From assembly GCF_003719725.1 (NCBI RefSeq), contig NZ_RIAX01000006.1, forward strand, positions 1 through 64,000: DNA of 64,000 nt. Direction: 5' to 3'. Below are positions 8,923-18,814 of the stretch, piece by piece; position 1 is the first letter of the stretch, and every line of letters starts with the position of its first letter. The position numbers were made by a program, and so were the translations under genes. The notes below the pieces were generated by a model. That model saw only the letters and a list, made by a program, of their open reading frames with translations, made no database searches and had not been told where the DNA came from. This DNA comes from Planococcus salinus (lineage in GTDB: Bacteria > Bacillota > Bacilli > Bacillales_A > Planococcaceae).

Positions 8923-8941
8923 TGTCTGCCCTTCGTTTTTT
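8905..8941 (+). terminator. Intrinsic terminator overlapping the regulator stop codon
   Basis: A perfect 14-bp stem (8905-8918 with 8924-8937) includes the last codons of the RocR-like gene and its TAA, and is followed by a T-run. It also has A-tracts on the left, so it may serve the convergent yugI. Confidence 0.88.
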
Positions 8942-8964
8942 CTTATTGATCAGATCCGTTTTTC

Positions 8965-9339
8965 TTATTGCCCGGATCTTTTGATCCATTCTTGCATTTT
9001 GTCTTTCAACGTGTTGAATCCTTCAGAATCACGCTCATCCACATGGGATTGCAAAGACTGTTTTGGTTTTTCATTGCGCTGCGCTGCTGGTGGCTGTTCT
9101 TGAAGCGCGCGGATTGACAAGCTGATTTTTTTCGATTTTTCGTCAACTTCCAATACCTTTACGTCTACTTCCTGCCCAACTGCAAGATACTCGCTCACTT
9201 CTTTAACATAACCGTGAGTGATTTCTGAAATGTGGACCAACCCTTGCGTTTGCTCATCCAACGCTACGAAAGCCCCGTATGGCTGGATTCCTGTTACTTT
9301 ACCGGAAACTGTGTCTCCTACTTGGTATGTTTTTGTCAT
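8965..9339 (-). CDS. yugI: S1-domain RNA-binding general stress protein (YugI/GSP13)
   Basis: The 124-residue protein consists of one S1 domain (residues 5-75: VGDTVSGKVTGIQPYGAFVAL, then GLVHISEIT and VGQEVDVKVLEVDEKSKKISLS) and a polar, probably disordered tail. S1 domains bind RNA; the B. subtilis homologue is a ribosome-associated general stress protein. It starts at the ATG at 9339 with an AGGAG-type site. It is probably monocistronic, with its own promoter at 9395-9423. Confidence 0.9.
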   Translation of the reverse strand: MTKTYQVGDTVSGKVTGIQPYGAFVALDEQTQGLVHISEITHGYVKEVSEYLAVGQEVDVKVLEVDEKSKKISLSIRALQEQPPAAQRNEKPKQSLQSHVDERDSEGFNTLKDKMQEWIKRSGQ

Positions 9340-9394
9340 CTTTACCCGCTCCTAGTCTTATCTGATTGTCCTATACACCTATTGGCATCTGTAT

Positions 9395-9423
9395 ATTATA
9401 GCACAGTCCCTGCTAACTAGTAA
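9395..9423 (-). promoter_or_regulatory. Candidate yugI promoter
   Basis: On the minus strand, TTACTA (9418-9423), a 17-bp spacer and a perfect TATAAT (9395-9400) lie about 55 nt upstream of the yugI start. The -35 is weak. Confidence 0.55.
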
Positions 9424-9755
9424 AATCTGATTTGCCATCCATACTGCGTTTTTCCTTCCACTTTCTATTTCACTCACCCTCCAGCCCGCTTCTGCACCAT
9501 GCCAGTCATTACAGCGGTCTGTGTTGTCGCTCATCAGCAGCTCTATAACGGAAAGAGCTAACCAGGGTTCGACTTACCGAATAAAGTCTTTCACATTTCG
9601 TCATTTCACCTTTTTCGCCGGTCACGAGTTCACTCTTTTCTATAATTAGCCATCCCAATATACAACGCATTCTAAAGAAGGAGCCAGTTTCATCTATTTT
9701 TTTCACCCCGTGTCGTGTAGAATGAATAAATCCAGAATATAGAGGAGTGCTCACA
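9424..9755. other. Intergenic region without a recognised gene
   Basis: I see no convincing gene, RNA or repeat in these 332 bases. A long minus-strand frame here (from 9946) is the antisense of the following transporter. The last 60 bases should hold that transporter's promoter: TAGAAT occurs near 9717, but no clear -35 is present. Confidence 0.5.
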
Positions 9756-11096
9756 ATGAAACCACGCGAACAATGGACTTCCAAAATTGGCTTTATCCTT
9801 GCAGCGGCCGGCAGTGCGATCGGCCTGGGCGCCATTTGGAAATTTCCGTACGAAACGGGGGCCAATGGAGGAAGCGTCTTCATCCTACTGTTTATCATCA
9901 GTACCCTCGCCATTGGCCTGCCGATTCTCCTTGCTGAATTTGTCATCGGCCGAAAAGGTCAGGCAGATGCAGTAAGTGGATTGAAAAAATTAGCTCCGGG
10001 AAAATACTGGTTTTTGATCGGCTGGTCCGGCTTTATTTTTTCTTTTCTCATTTTATCTTTTTACAGCGTAGTCGGCGGTTGGATTTTGTCTTATCTGGGC
10101 CGTTCGCTGTTGTTCCAGCTTTCAGATTTGGGAGATAACGGATTTGCTGAGTTATTCAACGGCATCATCGGCAATCCATGGGAAGTATTGATTGCCCAAG
10201 CCGGATTTATGCTCCTCACTGTTTGGATCGTCCAAGGGGGGATCAAGTCGGGAATCGAACGGGCCAGCAAAATCATGATGCCATCGCTTCTCATCTTCCT
10301 GGTGATTTTAATCATCCGCTCATTGACGTTAGAAGGAGCTATGGAAGGTATTTCTTTCATGTTTGTGCCCGACTGGTCATTTTTCACTTTTGAAACGGCT
10401 TTGATCTCTCTTGGTCAGGCTTTCTTTTCATTGAGTGTGGGTGTAGCGGGAATGATCACGTATGCTTCCTATTTGTCCAAATCTGAAAATTTGGGGCGCT
10501 CCGCTGCCAGTGTCGCGGCATTAAACATTCTAATCTCCATCATGGCGGGATTAATCATTTTCCCTGCTGTGTTTGCACTCGGTTATACGCCTGATCAAGG
10601 GCCTGGCCTCGTTTTCATCATTTTGCCGGCAATTTTCGATCAGCTTTTCATGGGACAATTCCTTATCATCATTTTCTTTGTCCTTTTATTGTTTGCCACG
10701 TTGACTTCATCGATTTCCATGCTGGAAATTGTCGTCTCCATCGGTGTGAAAAACCAATACGAACGCCGACGCAGAACAGCTATCGTTTTTGGCTTACTGA
10801 TCTTCCTGGTTGGTGTTCCAAGCGCTTTGTCGTTCGGTGTGTTGTCGGAACCGTTCATGTTCGGTTACTTGTTCTTTGATTTCATCGACATGTTAACCAG
10901 CCGGATTGGCCTGCCTCTTGGTGCCTTATTCATTTCGTTGTTTGCCGGATATGTGCTGACCAAGAAAGATGTCCATGCCGAATTGAATGAACAGGATGTA
11001 TTGGTCGACATATGGCGGGTGTTGGTAAGGTATGTAGCGCCTGCTGCCATTATCATCGTTTTCGTCCAGGGTTTGATGGATGTGTTCGGAGGTTGA
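9756..11096 (+). CDS. Neurotransmitter:sodium symporter-family (MhsT-like) amino-acid transporter
   Basis: This 446-residue protein has about 11 membrane helices. Helix 1 carries the unwound Na+/substrate-binding signature AAAGSAIGLGAIWKFPYE and then NGGSVF. Sodium-coupled symporters of the LeuT/MhsT branch import amino acids using the Na+ gradient. Its length and 11-helix layout resemble MhsT; the 506-residue paralogue at 30.6 kb is of the longer MetP type. The substrate is unknown. The start at 9756 has GAGGAG upstream; the frame's earlier TTG at 9747 overlaps that site. No small MetS-like subunit follows it. The next gene is a small HTH regulator. Confidence 0.88.
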   Translation: MKPREQWTSKIGFILAAAGSAIGLGAIWKFPYETGANGGSVFILLFIISTLAIGLPILLAEFVIGRKGQADAVSGLKKLAPGKYWFLIGWSGFIFSFLILSFYSVVGGWILSYLGRSLLFQLSDLGDNGFAELFNGIIGNPWEVLIAQAGFMLLTVWIVQGGIKSGIERASKIMMPSLLIFLVILIIRSLTLEGAMEGISFMFVPDWSFFTFETALISLGQAFFSLSVGVAGMITYASYLSKSENLGRSAASVAALNILISIMAGLIIFPAVFALGYTPDQGPGLVFIILPAIFDQLFMGQFLIIIFFVLLLFATLTSSISMLEIVVSIGVKNQYERRRRTAIVFGLLIFLVGVPSALSFGVLSEPFMFGYLFFDFIDMLTSRIGLPLGALFISLFAGYVLTKKDVHAELNEQDVLVDIWRVLVRYVAPAAIIIVFVQGLMDVFGG

Positions 11097-11124
11097 AGTG
11101 TTTGAAAAATGACACAACTTCAGC

Positions 11125-11153
11125 TTTCACCGGGTGTACCGGCATGGTATGAT
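11125..11153 (+). promoter_or_regulatory. Candidate promoter of the small HTH gene
   Basis: TTTCAC (11125-11130), a 17-bp spacer and TATGAT (11148-11153) lie about 25 nt before the ribosome site of the HTH gene. The -35 match is moderate. Confidence 0.5.
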
Positions 11154-11192
11154 GGAAGTGGAAAAGTACCAATACTAAAGGAGTGTATGACT

Positions 11193-11408
11193 ATGAAACA
11201 GGATTTGCACACTCAATTGAAAGCTGCTCGGGAAGAACGCAACGTCAGTCTGGACGATTTATCGCTACGAACCAGAATCGGTGTTTCGCGCCTTAAAGCC
11301 TATGAATCAGGCGAAGAAGTACCATCTGTACAGTCTCTTCTTATTCTGTCCAATGCATTGGATGTTCCAGCCTCAAATTTATTGGAAGGCATAGAAGCAC
11401 AAAAATAA
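11193..11408 (+). CDS. Small Xre-type helix-turn-helix protein
   Basis: The 71-residue protein is almost entirely one Cro/C1-type HTH domain: LKAAREERNVSLDDLSLRT, then IGVSRLKAYESGEEVPS, which places the recognition helix around residues 28-40. It probably binds DNA as a dimer; the target is unknown. The start is the ATG at 11193, 9 nt after AAAGGAG; the in-frame ATG at 11187 is too close to that site. It has its own candidate promoter and a strong terminator, so it is probably transcribed alone. Confidence 0.85.
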   Translation: MKQDLHTQLKAAREERNVSLDDLSLRTRIGVSRLKAYESGEEVPSVQSLLILSNALDVPASNLLEGIEAQK

Positions 11409-11442
11409 AAGCTCTCGGCTGTATTGGCCGAGAGCTTTTATT
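11404..11442. terminator. Bidirectional intrinsic terminator
   Basis: A perfect stem of 16 bp (11404-11419 with 11427-11442) has a 7-nt loop and T-rich flanks. It ends the small HTH gene. Confidence 0.88.
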
Positions 11443-11537
11443 TTTTGTTTTGGCAAAATGGAAACCTCTTCCGCCCTTTTGTCTTCACCTGTTCACTCTT
11501 CGGACGATCACAACAGCAACTTCTCCAGCAGCTTCCG

Positions 11538-11798
11538 CTAGATTATGTGTTTGGCTTCGTATTTCAAAGCCAGCAATTTATAGGAAATATCGACACATTT
11601 TTCAATCGGAATCCATTTATTAAACGAAAATCCATAAATGCTTCGGATCTTTTTAGCCAACTCAGACGGGTCGTCCAGCACTTGAAGTGCCATTACCGCA
11701 TCTTCAATTTCAGCCCTGTACATTTGCTCTCCGACTGAAAAAGGGTCCCATTGTTTCAGGATTCTGACTGCCCTTTTGTTCATTTCATTGACATCCAT
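11538..11798 (-). CDS. DUF1871-family protein (YugE-like)
   Basis: The 86-residue cytoplasmic protein, starting DVNEMNKRAVRILKQWDPFS, looks like the small conserved DUF1871 family. The WDPF and DPSELAKKIRSIYGFSF segments are typical. No function is established. The ATG at 11798 is preceded by GGGTGA. It lies alone, convergent with the HTH gene on the left. Confidence 0.75.
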   Translation of the reverse strand: MDVNEMNKRAVRILKQWDPFSVGEQMYRAEIEDAVMALQVLDDPSELAKKIRSIYGFSFNKWIPIEKCVDISYKLLALKYEAKHII

Positions 11799-11907
11799 CT
11801 GTATTCACCCAACATTCTGTATCATGACCAGTTATACCGACCCATTCTGCAAAATAAAAAAGAAGGATCGAAACACCGTGAAAGTGTCATCGGTGCACAG
11901 TTTTTGA

Positions 11908-12603
11908 TTACCGCTGAAGAATATCGATTGTGTCAATGGTGATATCCTCCACCGGTTTCTCTCCGTTTTTTTCAACCTGTGCGATTTCGTCAACTACTTC
12001 CATCCCTTCGATCACCTGTCCGAAAACACTATGAGCGCCGTCCAACCAGGGAGTACCGCCCATTTCCCGGTACAGCGCAACAACTTCATCGGGATAGTTT
12101 TCCGGCAATGCATCTTCTGCTGCCGTATCAGCCTGTACAATGAAAAATTGGCTGCCGTTTGTCCCCGGTCCTGCATTTGCCATCGATAACGCGCCGCGGA
12201 AATGATAGAGCTCATTCGAAATTTCATCTTCAAAAGGCTCACCAAAACTGCTTTCGCCCCCTCTTCCTGTACCTGTCGGATCCCCTGACTGAAGCATGAA
12301 GCCTTCCATCACCCGATGGAATATTACTCCGTCATAGTATCCTTCTTCCGCCAAAGCAAGAAAGTTTTCCACAGTTTTTGGGGCAATCTTCGGGAACAGT
12401 TTTATCTGAATCGTCCCTTTTGAAGTGTTCAGCTCAACTAACGCCTCCTGTTCAGCCACTTGGTCCGTAGTTTGCGGAAGCTGTTCAGGTGCAGTCATTT
12501 TATCTGCCGGCTCTTGCTCCGGTGATTTTGTTGAGGTTTGCTCTGCTCCACAGGCAGCAAGGACAACAGTCATCAATAAAAGTATGCTTATCATTTTCTT
12601 CAT
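11908..12603 (-). CDS. Lipoprotein peptidyl-prolyl isomerase (cyclophilin type)
   Basis: The 231-residue protein has a lipoprotein signal with lipobox LAAC (Cys18), a polar linker to about residue 50, then a complete cyclophilin domain. Catalytic-pocket residues are visible in [39 protein letters not shown] and the [12 protein letters not shown] segment. It should be anchored outside the cytoplasmic membrane and help fold exported proteins. The ATG at 12603 follows GGGTGA. It is divergent from the MFS gene. The cytosolic PpiB differs in lacking the lipobox. Confidence 0.92.
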   Translation of the reverse strand: MKKMISILLLMTVVLAACGAEQTSTKSPEQEPADKMTAPEQLPQTTDQVAEQEALVELNTSKGTIQIKLFPKIAPKTVENFLALAEEGYYDGVIFHRVMEGFMLQSGDPTGTGRGGESSFGEPFEDEISNELYHFRGALSMANAGPGTNGSQFFIVQADTAAEDALPENYPDEVVALYREMGGTPWLDGAHSVFGQVIEGMEVVDEIAQVEKNGEKPVEDITIDTIDILQR

Positions 12604-12731
12604 CTCTTTTTCACCCTGTTTCAGTTTACCATAAAAATTTTTGAATTCACTGGTAATTCCTTCCGCTTTTTTCGTGTGTCGAAATAGATTATAATAGAGA
12701 CAGTTGGTTGCTTTAGAAAGAAGGGTTCACA

Positions 12732-13964
12732 ATGATTGGACAAAAAAAGAACTTTATTATAATTATGTTTTCCAATTTTCTTGTAGCAGGCAGTACCACG
12801 ATGATCATGCCCTTCTTATCCCTTTATATCGAATCCATGGGAGATTTCTCAGATGAATATGTACAGCGCTGGGCTGGACTGGTATTCGGCATCACTTTTG
12901 TTGCCGCTTTGATCATGTCGCCCATCTGGGGCCGCATTGCCGATAAATACGGATACAAACCGATACTGGTGATTAACGGATTTGGTATTGCCATCAGCAT
13001 CTTTTTGATGGGCACAGCCGAATCTGTGATGGAATTGTTCCTGCTTCGTTTGTTCATGGGGATTGTCACAGGCTTCATCCCGACATCGCTGGCTTTTGTC
13101 AGTTCTCAGACGCCAAGGGAAATCGCGGGAAAAACACTCGGCACTCTGCAGATGGGAAGTGTTTCCGGCACCTTATTCGGTCCGGTCATCGGCGGTTTGA
13201 TGGCGGATGCGTTCGGTTTCTCCTATACGTTTGTCATCACAGCGGTCGTTATCGGTTTTGCCGCAACTCTTGTGTTATTCGGCATCAAAGAAATCAAACG
13301 CGTCAAGAAAAAAGGCAGTCATGTCTATGCCAGAAAAACCATCGTCCAGGGAATTCTGCATCATCGACTGCTGATCAATGTCATGATTATCACATCACTG
13401 ATTCAAATAGGCAATTTCAGCATACAGCCGCTGCTGTCACTTTACGTAGATCATTTGACGGGTGATGGTGCACAAGTCGCTTTTCTGGCAGGTATTACAT
13501 TCAGCGCGACCGGGCTCGGAAATATTTTGTTTGCCCGCAGGTGGGGCCGTCTGGGAGATTCCATCGGTTACGAAAAAGTATTGGGCTTTTTGCTGGTACT
13601 GGCGTTCGCCTTTGTGGTGCCGCAAGCATTTGTCACCGAATTATGGCAACTGATCGGCCTGCGCCTGTTGTTCGGAATTGCAGTTGGCGGAATGATTCCA
13701 ACGACTACCGCATTGATGAGACGGGAAGCCCCGATTGACATACAAGGGGAAGTGATGGGTTATAATACCAGCTTCCGGTTTTTAGGAAACATTGTGGGGC
13801 CTATGTTTGGCGGGATTGTCAGTGGATTTATCGGCATCTCTTCTGTCTTCATCGTCACTGGCACCTTGTTCCTGCTGTCGTTTGCTTTCTTGCGTTATAC
13901 TTTGAAAAAGCCGGAACAGGATTTTGAAGATGTGTTACTAGAACAGGAAATGAAATCCATGTAA
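12732..13964 (+). CDS. Major facilitator superfamily multidrug-type efflux transporter
   Basis: The 410-residue protein has 12 predicted membrane helices. The MFS motif A between helices 2 and 3 reads WGRIADKYGYKP, and a related ARRWGRLGDSIGYEK links helices 8 and 9, showing the two-fold repeat. Similar Bacillales proteins (DHA1 family, NorA/YttB-like) export drugs with protons; the actual substrate is unknown. The ATG follows AGAAGGG. A terminator follows directly. TATAAT near 12692 may be its -10 element. Confidence 0.85.
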   Translation: MIGQKKNFIIIMFSNFLVAGSTTMIMPFLSLYIESMGDFSDEYVQRWAGLVFGITFVAALIMSPIWGRIADKYGYKPILVINGFGIAISIFLMGTAESVMELFLLRLFMGIVTGFIPTSLAFVSSQTPREIAGKTLGTLQMGSVSGTLFGPVIGGLMADAFGFSYTFVITAVVIGFAATLVLFGIKEIKRVKKKGSHVYARKTIVQGILHHRLLINVMIITSLIQIGNFSIQPLLSLYVDHLTGDGAQVAFLAGITFSATGLGNILFARRWGRLGDSIGYEKVLGFLLVLAFAFVVPQAFVTELWQLIGLRLLFGIAVGGMIPTTTALMRREAPIDIQGEVMGYNTSFRFLGNIVGPMFGGIVSGFIGISSVFIVTGTLFLLSFAFLRYTLKKPEQDFEDVLLEQEMKSM

Positions 13965-13998
13965 AAAAAGCTGATTCCATCCGGAAACAGCTTTTTTT
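13963..13998 (+). terminator. Intrinsic terminator after MFS gene
   Basis: The stem AAAAAAAGCTG (13963-13973) pairs with CAGCTTTTTTT (13988-13998), followed by more T. It starts just after the stop codon. Confidence 0.75.
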
Positions 13999-14163
13999 CT
14001 TGTCCAAAAAATAATTTTTCTGCTGAGTTTCTACCTATTTCATAATTCGGGACAAAGTATGTCCATTTATCGTCTTTCAAAGGCCGAACGGTGCAAAACT
14101 GCTTCACTTACGTTATAATTTTTCTAGAAACTCATCACGTATACGCATGGAAGGAGGATTCAT

Positions 14164-16578
14164 TTGTCACTTGTGTTTTTGATTTTTTTGCCTATAATCG
14201 CAGCGCTCTTCATACCGCTGTTGTTTAAAAAAATCGGCCAGATACATACGGGTTGGTTTGTCCTAATCGTCCCGGTCGCTTTATTTCTTTATTACGCAAC
14301 AATCCTGCCAACAACGATGGAAGGTGGAACCGTTGTCTCGGAATTTCAATGGATCCCATCTCTTGATATTGCGGTCATCGCCTATCTTGATGGCTTGAGC
14401 CTGCTGTTCACATTGCTGATCACAGGCATCGGTGCATTGGTCGTGCTGTATTCCATTTTCTATTTGGATAAAAACCGGGAGCAATTACATAATTTCTATG
14501 TTTATTTGCTGATTTTCATGAGCGCCATGCTCGGAGTTGTCCAGTCCGACCATATGATTTCCCTGTATTTGTTTTGGGAACTTACATCGATCTCCTCTTT
14601 CCTTTTGATCGGTTATTGGTATACCCGCGACCGTTCAAGGTTTGGAGCTTTGAAATCCATGATGATTACCGTTTTTGGCGGATTGATGATGCTTGGTGGA
14701 TTTGTGCTGCTCAGCATAATGGGCGATACATATTCCATCCGGGAACTGGTTGCCCAATCACCTGAACTGGCAAACCACGACTTCTTTATGTGGGCGCTTG
14801 TTCTCATACTGTTGGGAGCATTTACGAAATCTGCCCAGTTCCCATTTTACATCTGGTTGCCGGATGCCATGGAAGCACCGACCCCTGTCAGTGCGTACTT
14901 GCATTCAGCTACCATGGTAAAAGCAGGTCTTTACCTTGTTGCTCGCTTCACACCTATTTTCGCAGTCTCTGGAACATGGTTGTGGTTAGTCGCTGGCATC
15001 GGTTTGCTGACCATGTTCTGGGGATCTTTTTTCGCCCTGAAGCAGAAAGACCTGAAAGGCATACTCGCTTTTTCCACCGTTTCTCAGCTTGGGTTGATCA
15101 TGTCCCTTCTCGGGGCATCGGCCGCTGGTTTCCATGTGGAAAATGCAGCAGAGACAGCGTTTAAGTATGCAGGCTTTGCAGCGATCTTCCATTTGGTCAA
15201 TCATGCTGTCTTTAAAGGAAGCCTTTTCATGGTCGCTGGAATTGTCGATCACGAAACCGGTACGCGTGACATCCGGAAACTTGGCGGTTTGATGAGTTTG
15301 ATGCCAATCAGTTTCACGGTTGCCATGATTGGATCGTTTTCAATGGCTGGTCTTCCATTGTTCGGTGGTTTTCTCAGTAAGGAACAATTTTTGACCGCTA
15401 TGTTGACGTTAACGGAATTTGATTTGTTCTCAATGGATGCCTGGGGGATTCTATTCCCTGTTATCGCTTGGATCGGTTCTGTGTTTACATTCATTTACAG
15501 TTTCTATTTTGTGTTCCACACTTTTGCAGGCAAACATAAACCTGACCAGCTGCCGAAACCGGCTCATGAAGCACCTGCTGGCATGCTGGTGTCACCTGTA
15601 TTCATGGCGGTACTCGTTATCCTGATTTTCTTTATTCCAAATATCGTTGGCGATTGGCTGGTCAAACCGGCTGTCGCTGCCATTCAGCCATTCCTCTACA
15701 ATTCTCCAGCTGAAGTGGATGTCCACGTAGCGGCTTGGCATGGTTTCAATACAGAATTGTACATGACAATTGGTATTTTTGCGGTAGGTGGTTTGATGTT
15801 CTGGACACTCCGCAAGTGGCAGCGCAGTTATGAAGTCTTCCCTGACGCGTTGACGCTGAACCGTCTATACGATAATTTGATGTTTTTGGGAGATGTCGGC
15901 GCCAATCGTTTTTCAAAAACGTACATGACAGGATTTATCCGCTCGTATCTCGTTTACATGTTCAGCTTTCTGGTTATCATTGTGCTGGGAACATTTGTCC
16001 TGAACGGTGCATTTGCCATCGATTTTGCCAATTTGGCTCCCATTGGTTTTTACGAAATCGTCATTGTACTGACCTTACTTGGTGCCACTGTGACGATTCT
16101 TGCCTCAAAATCAAGGCTGACAGCCATTATCGCTCTGGGAGCAGTCGGTTATTCAGTGGCATTGTTCTTTGTCATTTTCAGAGCACCTGACTTGGCTTTG
16201 ACTCAACTTGTCATCGAAACGATTTCTGTGGCATTGTTCCTGCTCGCTTTTTATCATCTACCGCAAATCAGCAGGAAAGAAGAACGGATGCGCTTCCGTT
16301 TCGGAAACGCCATCATTGCGGTGGGTGTGGGGGTTACGATGACTTTTGTCGCGCTGGCCGCCCATTCACAGAAAGCATTGCCTTCAATTTCAGAATATTA
16401 CAAGGAAACGGTGTACTCGGAAGCTGGAGGCGGTAATATTGTAAACGTAATCTTAGTAGACTATCGTGGGTTTGATACATTGTTTGAAATTGCGGTGCTT
16501 GGTATTGCGGGCATCGGTATCCTGACGATGATCAAACTGCGGTTGAGCAAAAAGGAGGGACAGCATGAGAACAAATGA
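14164..16578 (+). CDS. mrpA: Mrp Na+/H+ antiporter subunit A
   Basis: The 804-residue, roughly 20-helix subunit is homologous to complex I NuoL, with an extra C-terminal MrpB-like region. LFWELTSISSFLLIGYW, KSAQFPFYIWLPDAMEAPTPVSAYLHSATMV (in two adjacent parts) and SGFLSKEQF-type segments line the proton path. With subunits B-G it exchanges cytoplasmic Na+ for external H+, giving sodium and alkali tolerance. Translation starts at a TTG (14164) 6 nt after GGAGG. It opens a seven-gene operon; TATAAT at 14114-14119 is a likely -10 with a poor -35. The stop overlaps mrpB by 14 nt. Confidence 0.96.
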   Translation: MSLVFLIFLPIIAALFIPLLFKKIGQIHTGWFVLIVPVALFLYYATILPTTMEGGTVVSEFQWIPSLDIAVIAYLDGLSLLFTLLITGIGALVVLYSIFYLDKNREQLHNFYVYLLIFMSAMLGVVQSDHMISLYLFWELTSISSFLLIGYWYTRDRSRFGALKSMMITVFGGLMMLGGFVLLSIMGDTYSIRELVAQSPELANHDFFMWALVLILLGAFTKSAQFPFYIWLPDAMEAPTPVSAYLHSATMVKAGLYLVARFTPIFAVSGTWLWLVAGIGLLTMFWGSFFALKQKDLKGILAFSTVSQLGLIMSLLGASAAGFHVENAAETAFKYAGFAAIFHLVNHAVFKGSLFMVAGIVDHETGTRDIRKLGGLMSLMPISFTVAMIGSFSMAGLPLFGGFLSKEQFLTAMLTLTEFDLFSMDAWGILFPVIAWIGSVFTFIYSFYFVFHTFAGKHKPDQLPKPAHEAPAGMLVSPVFMAVLVILIFFIPNIVGDWLVKPAVAAIQPFLYNSPAEVDVHVAAWHGFNTELYMTIGIFAVGGLMFWTLRKWQRSYEVFPDALTLNRLYDNLMFLGDVGANRFSKTYMTGFIRSYLVYMFSFLVIIVLGTFVLNGAFAIDFANLAPIGFYEIVIVLTLLGATVTILASKSRLTAIIALGAVGYSVALFFVIFRAPDLALTQLVIETISVALFLLAFYHLPQISRKEERMRFRFGNAIIAVGVGVTMTFVALAAHSQKALPSISEYYKETVYSEAGGGNIVNVILVDYRGFDTLFEIAVLGIAGIGILTMIKLRLSKKEGQHENK

Positions 16579-16987
16579 CGTCATGCTGCAAACTGCCACA
16601 AAAGTGGTGACGTTCATCATCTTGCTGTTTGCTGTCCACATTTTCTTTGCCGGGCATTATACACCAGGTGGTGGATTCGTCGGCGGATTGCTGACTACCA
16701 GTGCAATCGTCTTGCTGATGCTTGCATTCGACATGAACACGGTGAGGAAAATATTGCCGATCAATTATGTCGTCATGACAGCTGTCGGTTTGTTGCTCGC
16801 AGTAGGAACAGCCGCTGCTTCCATCGTGTTTGATGTTCCGTTTTTCACGCACGCTTATGATTATTTTGATCTGCCGCTGCTTGGCGAAACTTCCCTGCAT
16901 TCAGCAATGCTGTTCGATGCAGGAGTTTATTTGGTTGTTGTTGGAGTCACGATGACCATTATTCAAACGATTGGAGAGGATGAATAA
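16565..16987 (+). CDS. mrpB: Mrp Na+/H+ antiporter subunit B
   Basis: The 140-residue, four-helix membrane subunit carries the family segment [13 protein letters not shown] near residue 35. It is required for assembly and activity of the antiporter. The start lies inside the end of mrpA, with GGAGGGA just upstream, indicating translational coupling. The stop TAA shares a base with the mrpC start. Confidence 0.95.
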   Translation: MRTNDVMLQTATKVVTFIILLFAVHIFFAGHYTPGGGFVGGLLTTSAIVLLMLAFDMNTVRKILPINYVVMTAVGLLLAVGTAAASIVFDVPFFTHAYDYFDLPLLGETSLHSAMLFDAGVYLVVVGVTMTIIQTIGEDE

Positions 16988-17334
16988 TGGAAATTATTAT
17001 GTCAGTTCTCATTGGATTGCTTTTCATGGCAGCTGTTTACTTGATGCTTTCGAAAAGTTTAATCCGTATTATCATCGGCACCGGCCTTTTGAGCCACGGA
17101 GCCCACTTACTGTTGTTGACAATGGGCGGCTTGAGCGGCGATGCACCGCCTGTAGTGGCGGACGGTGTAAGCGTCGCTGATTATGCCGATCCATTGCCAC
17201 AGGCTTTGATTTTGACCGCCATCGTCATTTCCTTTGCGGTTACTTCCTTCTTTTTGGTTCTGGCTTATCGGGCTTATCAGGAATTGGGGACAGACAATAT
17301 GGATTTGCTGAGAGGAACCGAAGACCATGAGTAA
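16987..17334 (+). CDS. mrpC: Mrp Na+/H+ antiporter subunit C
   Basis: This 115-residue NuoK-like subunit has three helices. It shows [21 protein letters not shown] near residue 25 (in the order typical of MrpC) and [19 protein letters not shown] near 72, the NuoK/MrpC signature. It overlaps mrpB by one base (TAATG) and mrpD by eight bases. Confidence 0.95.
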   Translation: MEIIMSVLIGLLFMAAVYLMLSKSLIRIIIGTGLLSHGAHLLLLTMGGLSGDAPPVVADGVSVADYADPLPQALILTAIVISFAVTSFFLVLAYRAYQELGTDNMDLLRGTEDHE

Positions 17335-18808
17335 TTTACTTCTATTTCCGATCATCATTCCATTAATTTTTGCCACTGTTCTTATGATTTTCCCTAAAAA
17401 CCTGAAAATGCAGCGCTGGATCGCTGTAATAGGTGCTGCCAGTACGTTTGTCGCTGGATTGTTTTTATTGGCCAAAGTCCAATCGGACGGTGTGCAGGCT
17501 GTAACACTTGGAAGCTGGCCGGCACCTTTCGGTATTTCAATGGTTTCCGACATGTTATCCGTGCTGCTTGTACTGAGCTCTTCACTGATCACTTTGTTTG
17601 TGGTCGTATACAGTTATTCGACCATCGGCATCAAACGGGAGCAATCGTATTATTACCCGGCTGTCCTGTTCTTGATGACCGGTGTCAACGGAGCTTTTAC
17701 AACCGGGGATATTTTCAACTTGTTTGTTTTTGTGGAAGTGCTGTTGATGGCTTCATACGCATTAATCGTCCATGGCGGTGAAAAACCGCAATTGCGCGAG
17801 TCCATCAAGTACCTTTTGGTCAATATCATTTCTTCAGCCTTGTTCGTGGCGGCAGTCGCCTTTTTATATTCAGTGACGGGCACCTTGAATATGGCTGATC
17901 TGGCAGTCAAAATACCGGAAATTGAAGCAACGGGCATTTTAACCGTCATCGCTGTCATGTTTTTGGTCGTGTTCGGTTTTAAAGCCGCAATTTTTCCATT
18001 GTACTTTTGGCTGCCTGGTTCATACCATGCACCGCCCGTACCGATTCTGGCGTTGTTTGGCGCATTGCTGACAAAAGTCGGTGTTTATGCCATCATGCGT
18101 ACATACACGTTGTTCTTTACAATGAACATAGGATTTACTCATGAATTGCTGGCAATCATCGCAATTTTGACAATCCTGGCCGGGTGTGTGGGCGCTCTCG
18201 CCTATTTTGATGTCAAGAAAATCATCATCTACAACATCATCATTGCTGTAGGCGTCATTTTGTTTGGTGTCTCGCAAATGAATGAAGCAGGAATCGAAGG
18301 CTCCATTTTCTATTTGATCCATGATATGTTGATCAAAGCAGCGCTGTTTTTCCTTGTCGGGATTGTTGCTGTACTATTCGGTACGACGAATCTTCGAAAA
18401 ATGGGCGGCTTGATCAAAACCTATCCGGTGCTTGGATGGTCATACCTTGTGGCCGCATTCGGATTAGCAGGAATTCCTCCTCTCAGTGGTTTTCCCGGCA
18501 AATTGCTGATTGTCCAGGGAGGCTTTGAAGGTCCTCAGTTCTGGGGAAGCATTGTCATTTTGGCTACGAGTTTAATCGTCTTGCTAAGCGTCGTCCGTAT
18601 TTTCATTTACGCTTTTTGGGGAGAACCGGTCGAAACCGTTCCACTCAAAAAATCATCTTATTATCAGATGTTTACTCCGACAGTGGTGCTGGTAGCCATT
18701 ACAGTGTTCTTCGGAGTCGGTGCGGAACTCTTCATGCCGTTCATATCAGGTGCGGGTGAAGTGCTACTGAATCCATCCATCTATATTGATGCAGTATTAA
18801 AGGAGTAG
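17327..18808 (+). CDS. mrpD: Mrp Na+/H+ antiporter subunit D
   Basis: The 493-residue, 14-helix NuoM/NuoN-like subunit is one of the two proton-conducting antiporter-like subunits. The conserved glutamate of [14 protein letters not shown] lies near residue 137, and [20 protein letters not shown] near 220 carries the typical lysine/proline helix. It sits in tight overlap with mrpC, and mrpE follows with a proper ribosome site. Confidence 0.95.
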   Translation: MSNLLLFPIIIPLIFATVLMIFPKNLKMQRWIAVIGAASTFVAGLFLLAKVQSDGVQAVTLGSWPAPFGISMVSDMLSVLLVLSSSLITLFVVVYSYSTIGIKREQSYYYPAVLFLMTGVNGAFTTGDIFNLFVFVEVLLMASYALIVHGGEKPQLRESIKYLLVNIISSALFVAAVAFLYSVTGTLNMADLAVKIPEIEATGILTVIAVMFLVVFGFKAAIFPLYFWLPGSYHAPPVPILALFGALLTKVGVYAIMRTYTLFFTMNIGFTHELLAIIAILTILAGCVGALAYFDVKKIIIYNIIIAVGVILFGVSQMNEAGIEGSIFYLIHDMLIKAALFFLVGIVAVLFGTTNLRKMGGLIKTYPVLGWSYLVAAFGLAGIPPLSGFPGKLLIVQGGFEGPQFWGSIVILATSLIVLLSVVRIFIYAFWGEPVETVPLKKSSYYQMFTPTVVLVAITVFFGVGAELFMPFISGAGEVLLNPSIYIDAVLKE

Positions 18809-18814
18809 ATGTCG

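Noticed and set aside
9560-9600. tRNA-like GGTTCGA element
   Set aside because: The T-loop motif is present, but the flanking bases do not pair and no acceptor or anticodon arm can be drawn.
9509-9946. 145-codon minus-strand frame
   Set aside because: Most of it is antisense to the NSS transporter helix 1-2 region; it has no ribosome site and no recognisable domain.
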